Below are positions 1-10,380 of a stretch of DNA of 64,000 bases, in pieces. Position 1 is the stretch's first letter. Every line of letters begins with the position of its first letter. The notes beneath the pieces were generated by a model. That model saw only the letters and a program-made list of their open reading frames with translations. It ran no database searches and had not been told where the DNA came from. The position numbers and the translations under genes are program-made. Origin of the DNA: Fusarium oxysporum f. sp. lycopersici 4287 (Eukaryota > Ascomycota > Sordariomycetes > Hypocreales > Nectriaceae); assembly GCF_000149955.1 (NCBI RefSeq), contig NC_031000.1, positions 186,001 to 250,000 of the forward strand, written 5' to 3'.

Positions 1-913
1 ATGCCGAATTCTACATGATCCATGTCCGTATGTCGCGAGGCCGGTGCAGCCTCTAGCTCAAGCCACTTTCTTCAGCAAAAACACATCATGTGATGCGAAA
101 CCGGTATTTACCGAACGGGAGTAATCTTTGGCTTTGGCAGTGGCGTTACGCTGTGAGATGAAACGCGGCTTGCCTCGCCGAGAAGAGCACGACATCTCAA
201 ATTTCTTGTATCCGCCTGGGTATGCCTATAAACAGATAAAGACGCCACAAGGGAAGATTACAGACTTAATCTATATGTTACTATCGCTCGGCACACAGGA
301 TCGTCACTGCGGAAGACAGAACGTAACGGAAAGTGGATGTTGTCCCTACATCCTTATTGTCTCCCACTTTCACTGAAAGAGGAAACCCCTGGCGTCTATG
401 GAAGTTCCTCTTACGGCATAGTTGGCGGGTCAGTGACATGGCGTCGACAGGGGGTCGGTGCTTCTGCACCAATCAGAATCTCCATTTTCTTACCCCGAAT
501 TTCCCTTACCAACTAGTCAGCTAGGACTTTGCCTGCTAGGTCATAGAAATTCCCATATAATTCAAAATGGCGCTATTGAAGTACGGGGGGCACGGTCGTA
601 GATTCAATATCAGGTAAAATAGATCAAAGTGACAGGCATCGAAAGATAACAATCAGGGGAGTATTTTCCCAAATTATTAATTAATTTAAATCCACATTAA
701 AGTATTGCGACCAGTTTGAAGTTTTGGATATTTTATTTGATGTGGTTGATCAGAGCCATATTAAGTGAAATGATTGGCCAGTTTATATGGCCCATGCATT
801 TTGGTTATTAGGGGAAGCCGTAATAATCCGCCATTTGGGGCAGGGCATAATATGGAATAGTACAATTGAAAAAATAAGGTTTATACCATAGCAACAGAAA
901 AGCAAGTTTTAAT
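1..913. other. No gene seen; AT-rich from about 640
   Basis: I see no convincing gene. The short open frames lack recognisable domains. From about 640 to 910 the sequence becomes AT-rich, as in decayed repeat DNA. A near-palindrome built on CACTTTCACTGAAAG lies at 363-382 and recurs near 22970 and 23040. Confidence 0.5.
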
Positions 914-923
914 TAACGTACAT

Positions 924-940
924 GATAAGCAGAACTTATC
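924..940. repeat. GATAAG...CTTATC palindrome, Crypton left end
   Basis: GATAAGCAGAACTTATC has 6-bp inverted arms around 5 bp. It joins the target word GATAAGC to the first bases of the Crypton. Paired arms around a short spacer are typical binding sites of tyrosine recombinases, so this may be the left recombination site (inference). Confidence 0.5.
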
Positions 941-1342
941 GTGGGGTCGTTTTGCGGAGTAATTTCGGGAAATCGTATGTGATTACACAACTACCATCTG
1001 ATAAGTGCCCGGCGCCGCGCACGCGAATATCTCGACGGTTAGGAGCCAAATCGATGCAATTCCAGGGCTGGAGGACTGCTACGCTCTGGCGGTCCGTTTG
1101 GTTCAAGAGCGAAGCTGTATAGACGAGCGGGCGCTGAGATATTTGCGTGTGCAGCGGCTGGGGGGCCAGGCTTCGCTGCAAGGACTACGATATAGCAATG
1201 CGCTGATCCTGCTGCTCCTTAATATTCAAAAAAAAGAAAGAAAAAAAAAAAAGAATTAATAAAAAATACGCCTTCTAGATAGATAGATAGATACGGACTA
1301 GTTACCGCTATAAATATATAAAGATCCTACCTGACGGCCAGC

Positions 1343-3844
1343 TTACCGTCGACGAGGGGCGGTCCGCCTCCTCCCTAGCCGAGCCCAGCGCCCCCGATGG
1401 CCCTGCCCCCGATGGCCCTGGCCCCGAGTCGGCCTTGGTCCCGGGCCTGGGTCATCGGGCACGGGGGTCCCTACCTGTACCCGTATCCGGCCCTGGCCTT
1501 GGCCCCGGCCCCGCCGGCGGCGCTGTTTGAGCTCGTCGACGAGCCGGTTCAAGCTCCGGCCAGCGCGTAAGAGCTCTAGCTCTGCAACTGCCTCCTCCTT
1601 GCTCTTGCCGGACGCCGTGCGGGCCAAAAGCTCGTCCCAGATCACCTTCCGGCGACAGAACTGCACCCTGATCCCGTTCCCCGGGCGCCAGCGGCTTCCC
1701 CACGTCTCTTCTAGCACCCGTACGGCCGGCTGACCTGCAATCCCTTCCTCCCATTCCTTCCAGACATCCCGCACTGTAAAGACCTTGGCCAGGGCTACAA
1801 CGACGGGCATACCTGGTACTGGAGGCTCTGGAGCCGGAGCCGGCGCCAGCGACACTGCTGGCCCGGCTCCAAAGTGGCCCGTAAAGGTGACAGGGACCTT
1901 GCCTTGGAGGACGGCATCGAGGCCGCCCTGAATTCCTTCTAGCCGGGCCTCTAGCCGGATGGCCAGCCGCTGGCTATTCTGTAAGACGGCCTCGCGTGTG
2001 CTCTCTAACACACCGCTAAGCTCTGGCAGCGCGCGTTGTACGAGCAGGCTTAACGGCTCCGTAGCCCCTACCGCGTCAGAGCGAACGGCGACGGCGAACT
2101 CATCCCATTCGGGCCCGTTAAAAGGGGCGTAGGCGAAGAAGGGTAGCGACGGATAGCGAGGCTGCAATACAGCCAGGTCCTGTAACAGTACTATGCGCAG
2201 GCGCCGCATAAGCTTAAGGAAGCCGTCGGCGGCTAGGTCGTCGTCGTCGAGGCCACCTTCTGCCCAGCATTGCCGGCGTGCGCGAGCCTCAAAGCGAGGC
2301 TCCCACTCCTCGATCCACGGCCAGAGCTGCTTTTGTAAGACATACGGGGGCTCGTGGGCCGCACGCGCGAGGAAGTAGTCCCCGGGTGATGCCGAGAAGC
2401 CGGCGACAATACGCATGAACTGGCGCGGTAGATGCGTAAGATAGGCCTGGCAGAGCACGCTCTGGTTCCAGCGGCCGGCCTGCGAGATCTGGGCGAGCGA
2501 CGTGCCGTGGGTCTCCGCGTCCTGGGCGCCTACCCTGCGCGGGAGGTGCGTCTTCTTTGACGCCATAAGGCCAGCAGCACCGAAGATACGCCAGGTCTCT
2601 TGTAGCTGCGTCGGGTACGAGAGCTCCTGCTCGCGGTCCCGTCCGACAAGAACCTTGATCCGATACCAGTCCTGGCGGCGCCGGAATGACGGGGACGGCT
2701 CGCCGGCGACGTGCCAGCGCCAGAAGAAGAGCTGTGCTAAGGCCCCTTGCGTACAGAACAAGGGGTTCTTGTGCCGGAGGGCACCCATGAACTCTTTCTT
2801 TGCCGTCTTGTTTAGCTTACCGTCTCGCAAAAGGGTAACGAGGCAGCCACAGGGGGTCGGGCCTTCTGAAGACGGATAGTCGAGTAGAGACAGGTCTGCA
2901 AGCTCCATCTTACGGCGGTTTTCCCCCCGTAAGAGGTAGTAGTGGCCGAATAGGAGGTCAACTCGCGTACGGAGGTTTTGCGGCATGTATGCGGCCCCGC
3001 TGAGAAGGAGATCCTGGACCCGGAGCCATTCGTCGGGTGAATAGCCGGCCGGGATCCCATCAGTCCCGCGGTCTTTAAAGGAGGCGCGGTCGTGCTTCCC
3101 CCGCTGCCGGCCGCGTTGCTCAAGGAAGCCTCGTACGGCGGCGCCCCGGGGGTTTTCCGTGTTTGCGTTGCCGTGGGCTACCTGGAGCCGCCAGAGCTCG
3201 ATAACGGCCGCGATATAGGCGTCGATAGTGCCCCTCGTAAGCAGAGATCCTTCGGCAAGGTCTGCTGCAGCCGGCGCAAGGGCCGTGGGTGGCACGTAGC
3301 CCTCGCGGTCGTCCGCAAGCAGCTCGGCGGCCTCGGCCAGGGGGACCTCTAGGGCTTCGGCTAGGCTTTCGGCCTCTGCCAGGGCCGCGGCCTCGAGCTG
3401 CTCCTGTTCGAGCTGCCGCCGTAACTGTACAGCCTTTCCTTTGCCCTTGCCCTTACCCCGTGTCCGTGGTTTCTTTTGCGGCGGGGCAACGCGTCGTAAG
3501 AGGATATCCTCTTTGAGCCACGCTGCTAGCTTGTCTGGGGTTACGAGCTCGCCGTCGGGCCAGCTATAAAGTGAGCCGTCTGCCGCAGCCCGAGGCGTAC
3601 GGCACCAGGCCTATAAGTTCTCGTCAGTTAGCCGCCCATGGGACTCTACGTAAAAAAAAAGAGACAAGGGCACAGGGGAAAAGAGAGGGCGGCGGCCGGG
3701 GGAACGCGCCTTCCACTCCCGCTGCTTCGCAGCATAACTCCGTGCCGTGTTCGCCGGCTGTTCGTCCTTCTTCGCCTGAAGGCCCGCCCTCCGGGCGGCA
3801 CGGGCACGCTCGTCTGCGGCCGTGTACGAGTCGTCTGCGGCCAT
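1343..3844 (-). CDS. Crypton tyrosine recombinase with C-terminal GCR1-like domain
   Basis: Predicted DNA-cutting and joining enzyme of a Crypton, acting in the nucleus. Exon 1 is 3844..3710 and exon 2 is 3610..1343, giving about 800 residues. The 99-bp intron has an AG acceptor, but the donor reads GC (GCGCGT) rather than GT; a GT occurs four bases further in, but using it breaks the frame. Exon 1 encodes the N-terminal part ending REWK and exon 2 continues AWCR. The catalytic set of the family is visible: Arg in LLRGENR (about 273), H-L-P-R (about 400-403), W in AGRWN (about 426) and Tyr in AYLTHLP (about 435). Near residues 655-750 there is a GCR1_C-like DNA-binding region, followed by a basic Arg/Gly-rich tail. 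No stop interrupts exon 2. The family call is firm; the splice is inferred. Confidence 0.82.
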
Positions 3845-3894
3845 CTCGGTCGATCAAGGCCTTTCTACGTGGTGTTTGTTTCCTGTCTGGGGCC

Positions 3895-3918
3895 TGATAA
3901 GTTGCGGGGAACTTATCA
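3895..3918. repeat. GATAAGTT...AACTTATC palindrome near the Crypton right end
   Basis: Nine-base inverted arms (TGATAAGTT and AACTTATCA) surround a short GC-rich spacer. A further GCACTTATC and the word GGCGCCGCGCAC follow at once; the left end has the same ordered parts spread over 100 bp. It is a candidate second recombinase site. Confidence 0.45.
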
Positions 3919-4122
3919 AATGCACTTATCAGGCGCCGCGCACACGATTTCACGGGCCGCTTTTTGCGGGGGATAAGTCGTCACGTGGTCTGGGCGAATT
4001 ACGACGTAATTGCGGGCACCATCGATAAGCATGTGAACCATCCAAGTATGTGAACCACTTTTCCTGCACCACATAGGTAGATATCATCATAAAAACACAA
4101 CAAATCAATTAATCAATTAAAA

Positions 4123-5777
4123 CTACTCACTATATTCTTCCCCAGACATCTCAATTACTACCTGACACGTTCTTGAATTATGTCCGGGCTTACCGCACAC
4201 TCCACAGCGCCGAACCCCCGGTCCGACCGACTTTCTTTGACCACTACTTCTTGACGATTCTGCAACTACCTGCGCATCAACATCCATCTGATCAATTGCC
4301 TGCCTTGCTTCATCTACTGTCATTACTCCTCCCTTCCGTATTCGGGTTCTTTTTGCCCTTCGGCACCGGCTTAGTATCTTATTTGCCTCTTGAACATCAT
4401 CAAGCCTGGCTGTCAGTAAGGTAATCTTATGCATACATTCCTTTGTTGACTTCTCTAGAGACTTCATAGCTTCAATAACTGACTCTGGAGAGCTACTGTG
4501 ATGTCTTCTGATTCGTCGTTCAAGGTATTCAGACTGAGAGCCAGCCTCAAGCACGGTCTTTGGCGTCTTTGAGACCCAAGGGGTTGAAGGGTTAGCGACC
4601 TCTTCAGCAGGCGTTGGAGTCCGCAGCTGCACATCAAGCTTTGAGATCACACTTTCTGGGTCTAAAGGAACAAGCCCGGCTCCTCTAAAGGCTGACTTGA
4701 TATTTTTTTCGGTCATAGTAGCTTGATGCGCTGCATAAAAGGCCGGGAAGAACTCGGTCTTACAAACATGTGTTATAGAGCATCTGATCAAATGCTCAAT
4801 TTCTCGACCGTAAGCGTTTTTAAGCAGGTTAAAGTACCCGACATCAAGAGGCTGGAGTAGATGAGATGAATGAGGTGGCATACAAAGTGTAATAATCTTA
4901 TGTTCCTCGCAATATCTCTCAAAATCGACAGAGTGGTGACTTTCGTGGCCATCGAGGATCAGAAGACGATAGGAACCAACCCATCGGTTGCTTGTACACC
5001 GATTAAAGTGCTTTAGCCACTCAAGACCTATCTCGTTATCGGTCCCGCCATTTTGGCTTGTCGCAATAGCCCAATCGCCCGGGAGGTTACTTTCTCGGTA
5101 CCAGTTGGCGAGGTGATATTGGCCCCCACCGATGATAAACGGCTGGATCGCCCAGCCTGCCGCATTAATCGCCTGAATGACCGTAATCCATTCCCGGTTT
5201 CCAGGCTGCACTGATTTAGGTCTTCCACGCCTGTCTGTGCCTGTGACAACCATTCCGCTTGCAATCATGCCTATAAGGAAGCCAGTCTCGTCAAAGTTCC
5301 AGATATCATCTGATCGAATGCCGTACTTCGCAATTGTATTCGCTACAAGCCTAAACCAATCGCGAATAATAGTTGGATCTTCGCATTTGGCTCTTTGATA
5401 GTCATATTTACGAAAAAAACGCATCTTGAGCTCTTTATGTCGCGTGACGAAGTTATGAGCCCAGGGCTTGCCGACAGGTAGCTCGTCGCGGTCAGCGAGC
5501 AGTCGGTTGGCCATTTCTTCAACAGCACGCAGTCGGGGAGGAAATCCTCACGTATCTAGGTCGAGAATAAACTGAACTATAATCTTTTCCTCTAGATTTG
5601 ATAAACGGCGTGATTTTGGAATCCAGTCGCGTCGAGATTGGAGACCATTCTGTCTGCGACTTAAGGTTATGCGATTAACTTTATATATATCTGCAGCGCA
5701 TCGGAGGCTTAATTTAGGATTAGTTTGAAGTGCCTGAAGGGCAAGAAGTATTCTAGCTTCGTAATTTGGTCTGACAT
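4123..5777 (-). pseudogene. Fot-type DDE transposase of element C (broken)
   Basis: From 5514 down to 4123 an open frame of 463 residues matches the transposase of element B from ANRLLADR to the C-terminus. It includes the CENP-B-like DNA-binding part, the DDE_1 core with Asp in NFDETGF, ILDGHES and QPLDVGYF, and a CCHC knuckle at the end (CGVCGKPGHNSRTC). Upstream the homologous N-terminus is still readable (ARILLALQALQ..., psq-type helix-turn-helix), but a one-base loss near 5521 shifts frame and a TGA replaces the expected codon near 5547-5550. The ATG near 5777 also disagrees in frame with the following conserved residues. The protein is therefore unlikely to be made in full. Confidence 0.8.
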
Positions 5778-5895
5778 GCTTGGTGGTTGATAAATCAATT
5801 GATTAAGTGAAAAGTTAGGTGTAGGAGGGAAAAGTGGTTCACATGCTTGGATGGTTCACATGCTTGGATGGTTCACATGCTTATCATGTACGTTA

Positions 5896-6284
5896 TAAGC
5901 TATTAAAATTACAGCTATTTTAGGCTTAGTTTGAATTCTTAAAGAATTCTTTAAAGCCCGGATTTAAGGTGGAAATAAGACTAGGTCACATACTTGTCTA
6001 GGTCACAAGCTTTTCAACCACGTTAGTCCCTAATATTCTCTAGTAATATTATATAATTACTCCTAGTTACTGACCTTCTAAGTAATACTTACTTTAAAGG
6101 CACCTTTTTACCCAATTTCTATAGGAATATATCTTGGCCGAGTAATAATATTCGCGACTGATACTCGGAAATATATCTAAGAAAAAAGATAGTGAACTAG
6201 TTAATTATAAATTATCATATTATACCCCTACTAAAAACATTACCTACTTATAAGCCTTGAGATACTCCTAAATAGTTCATTCTC
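5896..6284. other. AT-rich intergenic DNA
   Basis: AT-rich sequence without a convincing reading frame lies between the Fot right end and the hydrolase-like gene. It presumably holds the 3' untranslated region of the leftward gene at 6285. Confidence 0.4.
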
Positions 6285-7781
6285 TTATGGAGCCATTGCC
6301 GTATTGCCAGCAGCTAGAAACAATTTCGATCTGTTTCCATCTACATACTCTTCTGATCTGAGGCTGTATTGGGTCCCGAACAGGTGACCTATCCAGTCTT
6401 GGCCGCGGTTGATGAAAAGCGACGACCTGTCGTGTATGTAGCCGAGATCTCGTAGAGCGTCCTCTTGATCCGTACTCAGCACTCCAAGCTGTGCCACGAA
6501 ATCCCTCTCATTTGCGAAATGCTCGGTCCAGTTGACGCGTTCGCAGAGAGGGATCCTGTTTCCCCCAGCATCCGTACCTATCCAGTCGATGCTTGGATTC
6601 CCGAACGTGAAGACCCTTAGTCGAGCATCCATTGCAGCTCGATGCATGTTGTTCCTTACAAAATCTTGCAAAACAAGCCTCAACAAGAGACATCCCTGAG
6701 AGTAGGCAATCATCACGATATAGCCATTGGACCCCACATTTTGAAGCGCGGCTGACAATTCACGGCTCAGAGCCCTTTGAGCGGCCATGCTACTCGGTGT
6801 CCTTTCAATGAGAGCGTTTTGCCGTCCATTGGTGTCTCTCTCTCCAGCACACTCGATCAAGTCCCAAAGGATACCATCACTCCTGTTGAAGACGCCCCGG
6901 ATATCCCTGTTAAATGTATCTCGCAGCTTTTCGCAGTACAATTGAAACCAGAAGTATTCTCCACAAATCCCATTCACAAAAAGCCATTGCTCGCCGTGAT
7001 TGGGGGTGTTGTCTGGAGCTCTGGTCGTGAGTGCTGGTGGAAGTATGACTGTCCCATTGTTGCCAAAATCGCTCCTCAGGGTTGTGTTTATGGGGAGCTG
7101 GTCGAGAGACCTGTTTTGCTTGCCCATCAAGAAGATGTGAGAGAGCGATTTAGCTAGGCGTTGCAGCTGACAAATCAGAGTGTGCCTGTTCATCGCCCTC
7201 GTGAGGTCTAACTCGTTGTAGCGGTTGTATCTCCCGTGTACGTTTCCGCCGTTCGGACTGCCGTCCATCGAAAGTGCAGTAGCATAGAGTTTTGCTGGCT
7301 CTACTAAGCCGATCAGAAATAAGACCAAATCGGATTTGCGTTCCAGTATGAATACCAGGGTCTCTCTATTGGCGTCATTGGTGAATATTTCTGTCCATAT
7401 CTGGAGCGCCTGCGCAAAGTCTGTCTGGCCAATTGCCACGAGGGTGCATCTCATGACTTTGAAAACCACATTCTTCACAACATTCCCCGCCCCTTTGCAG
7501 AAGATTGTTCTTGCCGCCTCCAGGATGATGTTCGCCTCTGTCTCGCTAACTGCCTCTTGAATGCGCCGTGTCACTTGAGACAGCAAGCTTCTCAAGCTGT
7601 CGTCGTGTGCCTTGCGCAATATTTCTTTGACGATTTCCAGAGCCTCGTTCGGGTCAGCCAGTGCTTGAGCAGCCCAGGCAACAGTTCCTATAGCCGAGCC
7701 AGCTACATTTGCACCGATTCCAAACGCACCTTCAACCACCTTTCCACCGGTTTCAATCACAGCACCAATCTCGTTACCCAT
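6285..7781 (-). CDS. Alpha/beta-hydrolase-like protein, 498 aa
   Basis: Single uninterrupted frame of 498 codons. The C-terminal half has the hallmarks of an alpha/beta-hydrolase fold: a strand and oxyanion-type turn (WLFVNGICG, about residue 265), a nucleophile elbow AYSQG (about 360; most relatives have G at the first position), a candidate acid Asp in NERDFV (about 430) and a candidate His in IGHLFG (about 465). The N-terminal 150 residues are helical and rich in Ala/Gly, without a clear signal peptide. The substrate cannot be told. Codon use and lack of stops suggest a functional gene. It sits alone between transposon debris. The superfamily is reasonably supported; lipase or esterase activity is only a possibility. 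Confidence 0.6.
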   Translation of the reverse strand: MGNEIGAVIETGGKVVEGAFGIGANVAGSAIGTVAWAAQALADPNEALEIVKEILRKAHDDSLRSLLSQVTRRIQEAVSETEANIILEAARTIFCKGAGNVVKNVVFKVMRCTLVAIGQTDFAQALQIWTEIFTNDANRETLVFILERKSDLVLFLIGLVEPAKLYATALSMDGSPNGGNVHGRYNRYNELDLTRAMNRHTLICQLQRLAKSLSHIFLMGKQNRSLDQLPINTTLRSDFGNNGTVILPPALTTRAPDNTPNHGEQWLFVNGICGEYFWFQLYCEKLRDTFNRDIRGVFNRSDGILWDLIECAGERDTNGRQNALIERTPSSMAAQRALSRELSAALQNVGSNGYIVMIAYSQGCLLLRLVLQDFVRNNMHRAAMDARLRVFTFGNPSIDWIGTDAGGNRIPLCERVNWTEHFANERDFVAQLGVLSTDQEDALRDLGYIHDRSSLFINRGQDWIGHLFGTQYSLRSEEYVDGNRSKLFLAAGNTAMAP

Positions 7782-9707
7782 CCTCTCTACAGGAGAGTGG
7801 CAAAATAAAAGAGTAATCGTTTATCGAGAGTGAGGATGACGAAGAGAGCTGAAGTGAGAAAATTGTAAAAGTTGGTTTGGTGAGAATCTCCCTATTTTGA
7901 CTTGTAATAAGTTATCATGACAGAGAATATGTTGAGCGGATAAGGACAGGACGAGAGTGCGTTGAATCTTATAACTCTAAGAGAAAACAGCCTGAGCCAT
8001 GGTACTCCACAAGTCATTCCAGTAGGGCTAGATCTGACGCTACTATGGACACTGACCAGGCCCGAAGACGTGCACAAAGCAAGGTTGCATTAGCATGTCA
8101 GAGATATCTTAGAACACAATGTCGTATTACTTGCGAAGATACGTATCCTCCTTTAGCTGAGCGGGTGCCTACTGTCTGCTTGTAATTCACTAAATTACAC
8201 ATTTTTCGTCCGTGCGCTAGCCCCCTGTCTCCATTATCTTCATGAAACTACATCCTTTTTATCCGTGCACGTTGGTTGGAATTTAAACGCCTCACTGCCT
8301 CGGCCCCTACTGCACAATAACCTGAGGAACTCTAATATGTACTGGTCTGAGCGTAATGCCCCTCACGATCTCGTGCGGCAGACCTGGTAACTATACCCTA
8401 TCAGAATTACTAGGTGAATAGCATTTAAACTCTGTTAGCCCGCCGAACTTACAAGGTTAGCCCTACTTCCGTTAAGCTGCGGAGGTAAGCTGTCAACTTG
8501 CAAAAGACGGCCATTTCCTGCGATAGGGAGAAAAGCTCGTCCAGAGGTAGGTTGGGGAGCGGCGCATCCGGTCGAAAGACACAATTCACGTGGTAGCAAC
8601 GGCACCATGTGAGCCGTCATGATGCGTTTGGTCGTCATATCCCTATTCGAGCAGCGTATCACGTTTTCTTCGTCTGTAGACTGCCTTGAAGTGCGAACTC
8701 AAACTGCTGTTCAGAATTTCCAGAGTTCAGGCCACAGGTTTAGTTAGTGGGTGTATTGCGCAAGAAGTGGATGTTGCGAACATGCGATGAACGGGGCGTG
8801 GGAAGTTCCAGAACACCACATGTTTCGGCACTTGAAGACATTCGGCCAACAGGCTATTATCATATCACATGGCTAAAGTATTGGAGTTCTTGGTTGTAGT
8901 GCATTGATTCACTTGCGTTTGACCAAAAGATCAGATATCAGCCACAAAACCTTGAAAAAAGCGTAGAAGGCTATGGATTGCTATTGGGCCAAAACCAGAA
9001 AAGGATCCTGTTCAATGTTGATATACTTGAGTGGGCCAATTCTGTAAAGTCTAGCTGGTCCCTTTTCCCTTCGTTGATGCTTTGTTAGTGGATGTTGTCG
9101 ATATAGGGTTGAGGTTCTTTGGCAAGTGGAGAAACTGGGCGGCCCGGAGTGTCAAGCCAGACAAGGCCCCGGTTTGGTATACCCCATAGATAGTGTAATG
9201 CGAGGAGTCGCTAAAAATAGCTTTTACTTACCTGAAGTAACTATGTCGGAGGAAAAAACATAATTCAAAACTATTTTATGCCTATTTTACAACATTTACG
9301 TATACAATTCGTCACCATTTTCAACAGCCATTTTTGGCTGTCATCCTTTACAGTAGTATTTATTCGATAACTACTAAACCACTGCTATATGCAAAATATT
9401 AACCATACGGTAGCCATCCTTACCTGAAACTAATTTTGTAAAACCCTTCCAAAGACGAAATACGAAAGATCTTGTATACAGTTTGAATACATGGACACAT
9501 ATATTTTCGCAACTAATCTGGCCCTGAATTAATCGTACGACTCTCCGCTTCTGAAACCAGTCAGCCACATATGTATGTGCGATGTCACTCGAAGATCATC
9601 GCCAAATCAACTATATGTTAGCTACACTATTTCGCACACTTCATGGCCTTCCTGTCATACATACGTAGGTATATACACATTGCATACGTACTGAAAGTCT
9701 AAAACGC
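7782..9707. other. Long intergenic stretch, nothing recognised
   Basis: About 1.9 kb in which I recognise no gene or element. Short frames (for example 8435-8662 on the minus strand) have no domain signature. It includes the upstream region of the hydrolase-like gene. From about 9240 the base composition becomes AT-rich. Confidence 0.4.
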
Positions 9708-9927
9708 CTACTCTTCTATTCCTAATTGTCGTGTACCCCTAATTGTTGCCTACCCCTGTTTATTTCTCACGTGTTTGTTTACCTCCCGTCTATTCCCATG
9801 TGGCCATACTATGGTGACTTATGTTTTCTCATTTCGATCGACAGTCTGCGGGCGCATTACACGCGTAAACGGTTACTTCAGCTTTTTTACACCGTCTACT
9901 CTCTTTGCTGTAATTTCAATACGAGGT
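9708..9927 (+). repeat. Dispersed repeat R1 (inverted copy at 42514-42695)
   Basis: The segment starting CCTACTCTTCTATTCCTAAT is clearly similar to the reverse complement of 42514-42695, through to the CTGTAAT-TTCAAT end. This copy has about 38 bp more near its start, partly a local duplication of CCTAATTGT-CTACCCC. The next copy lies just upstream of a dead zinc-finger gene, so R1 may be a detached 5' region of that family. No open frame is shared. Confidence 0.6.
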
Positions 9928-10380
9928 TTCCTCCAACAATCTTTAAAACTTCGTGCCATCAAAAGGCTGCAAATAAGTAGGTTTCAAGGGTGCAGGACCA
10001 TATCGCCAGGACGTCTCGACGACAAGACTAAGGGTGACCATCACCAGGACGTTATAGATGTAACTGACCACCTGTATCGCAAACCGCCATAAGAAGACCA
10101 CCAGCCTACAAGTAAGCATAGTTCCAACGTAAATACCAACACGTAGAGCAGAAGCGCCGTACTTCAGGTCGGGAGCAATATACAGGACATCGATACAGCC
10201 GGCAGTCACTCTTAAGGAAAAGCTCCTCCCGGCACTTTTAAAGGCCATCGGCAGGATTATTGGGATTAGGAGGATATACAGCTAAATTCACTATATAATT
10301 GTAAGCTAACTACCGTGTCATTCAGCTTGCAAACACACAAGAGGGACTTGAAATCATCCAGCACGACTATCATGAACCAT

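Larger units (their letters stand above)
924..4023 (-). mobile_element. Crypton inserted in a Fot terminal repeat
   Basis: This segment carries a tyrosine recombinase of Crypton type and is bounded by direct copies of GATAAGC (924-930 and 4024-4030). The bases outside these copies, ACGTACAT on the left and ATGTGAACC on the right, join to rebuild a normal Fot terminal repeat. Cryptons lack long terminal inverted repeats and leave short direct repeats, so this is the expected footprint. The exact edges inside the 7-bp repeat cannot be assigned. Both ends contain GATAAG/CTTATC palindromes and a GGCGCCGCGCAC word (1011-1022 and 3932-3943). Confidence 0.75.
916..5893 (-). mobile_element. Fot/pogo-type element C, split by a Crypton
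   Basis: The outer ends are inverted copies of ACGTACATGATAAGC (916-930 and 5879-5893), each next to a TA dinucleotide (914-915, 5894-5895), the target duplication of pogo/Tc1-mariner elements. The left end is interrupted after ACGTACAT and resumes at 4024 with GATAAGC followed by the subterminal word ATGTGAACC. Removing the interruption leaves about 1.88 kb, the size of the other Fot copies in this window (1857 and 1861 bp). The right subterminal region has one more copy of the ATGTGAACC unit than the left. The transposase reads leftwards and is broken, so this copy is probably not autonomous. Confidence 0.8.

Noticed and set aside
1226..1293. A-rich run and GATA repeats after the Crypton gene
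   Set aside because: Simple low-complexity sequence; no sign of a retroposed tail.
1452..1754. GC-rich antisense and alternate-frame open frames across the Crypton gene
   Set aside because: They are shadows of the GC-rich recombinase frame without own signals.
9943..10248. Minus-strand frame with hydrophobic stretches resembling the C-terminus of a type 2 glycosyltransferase
   Set aside because: The resemblance rests on a hydrophobic run and a short TSW motif; no catalytic motif is visible, so I do not annotate it.
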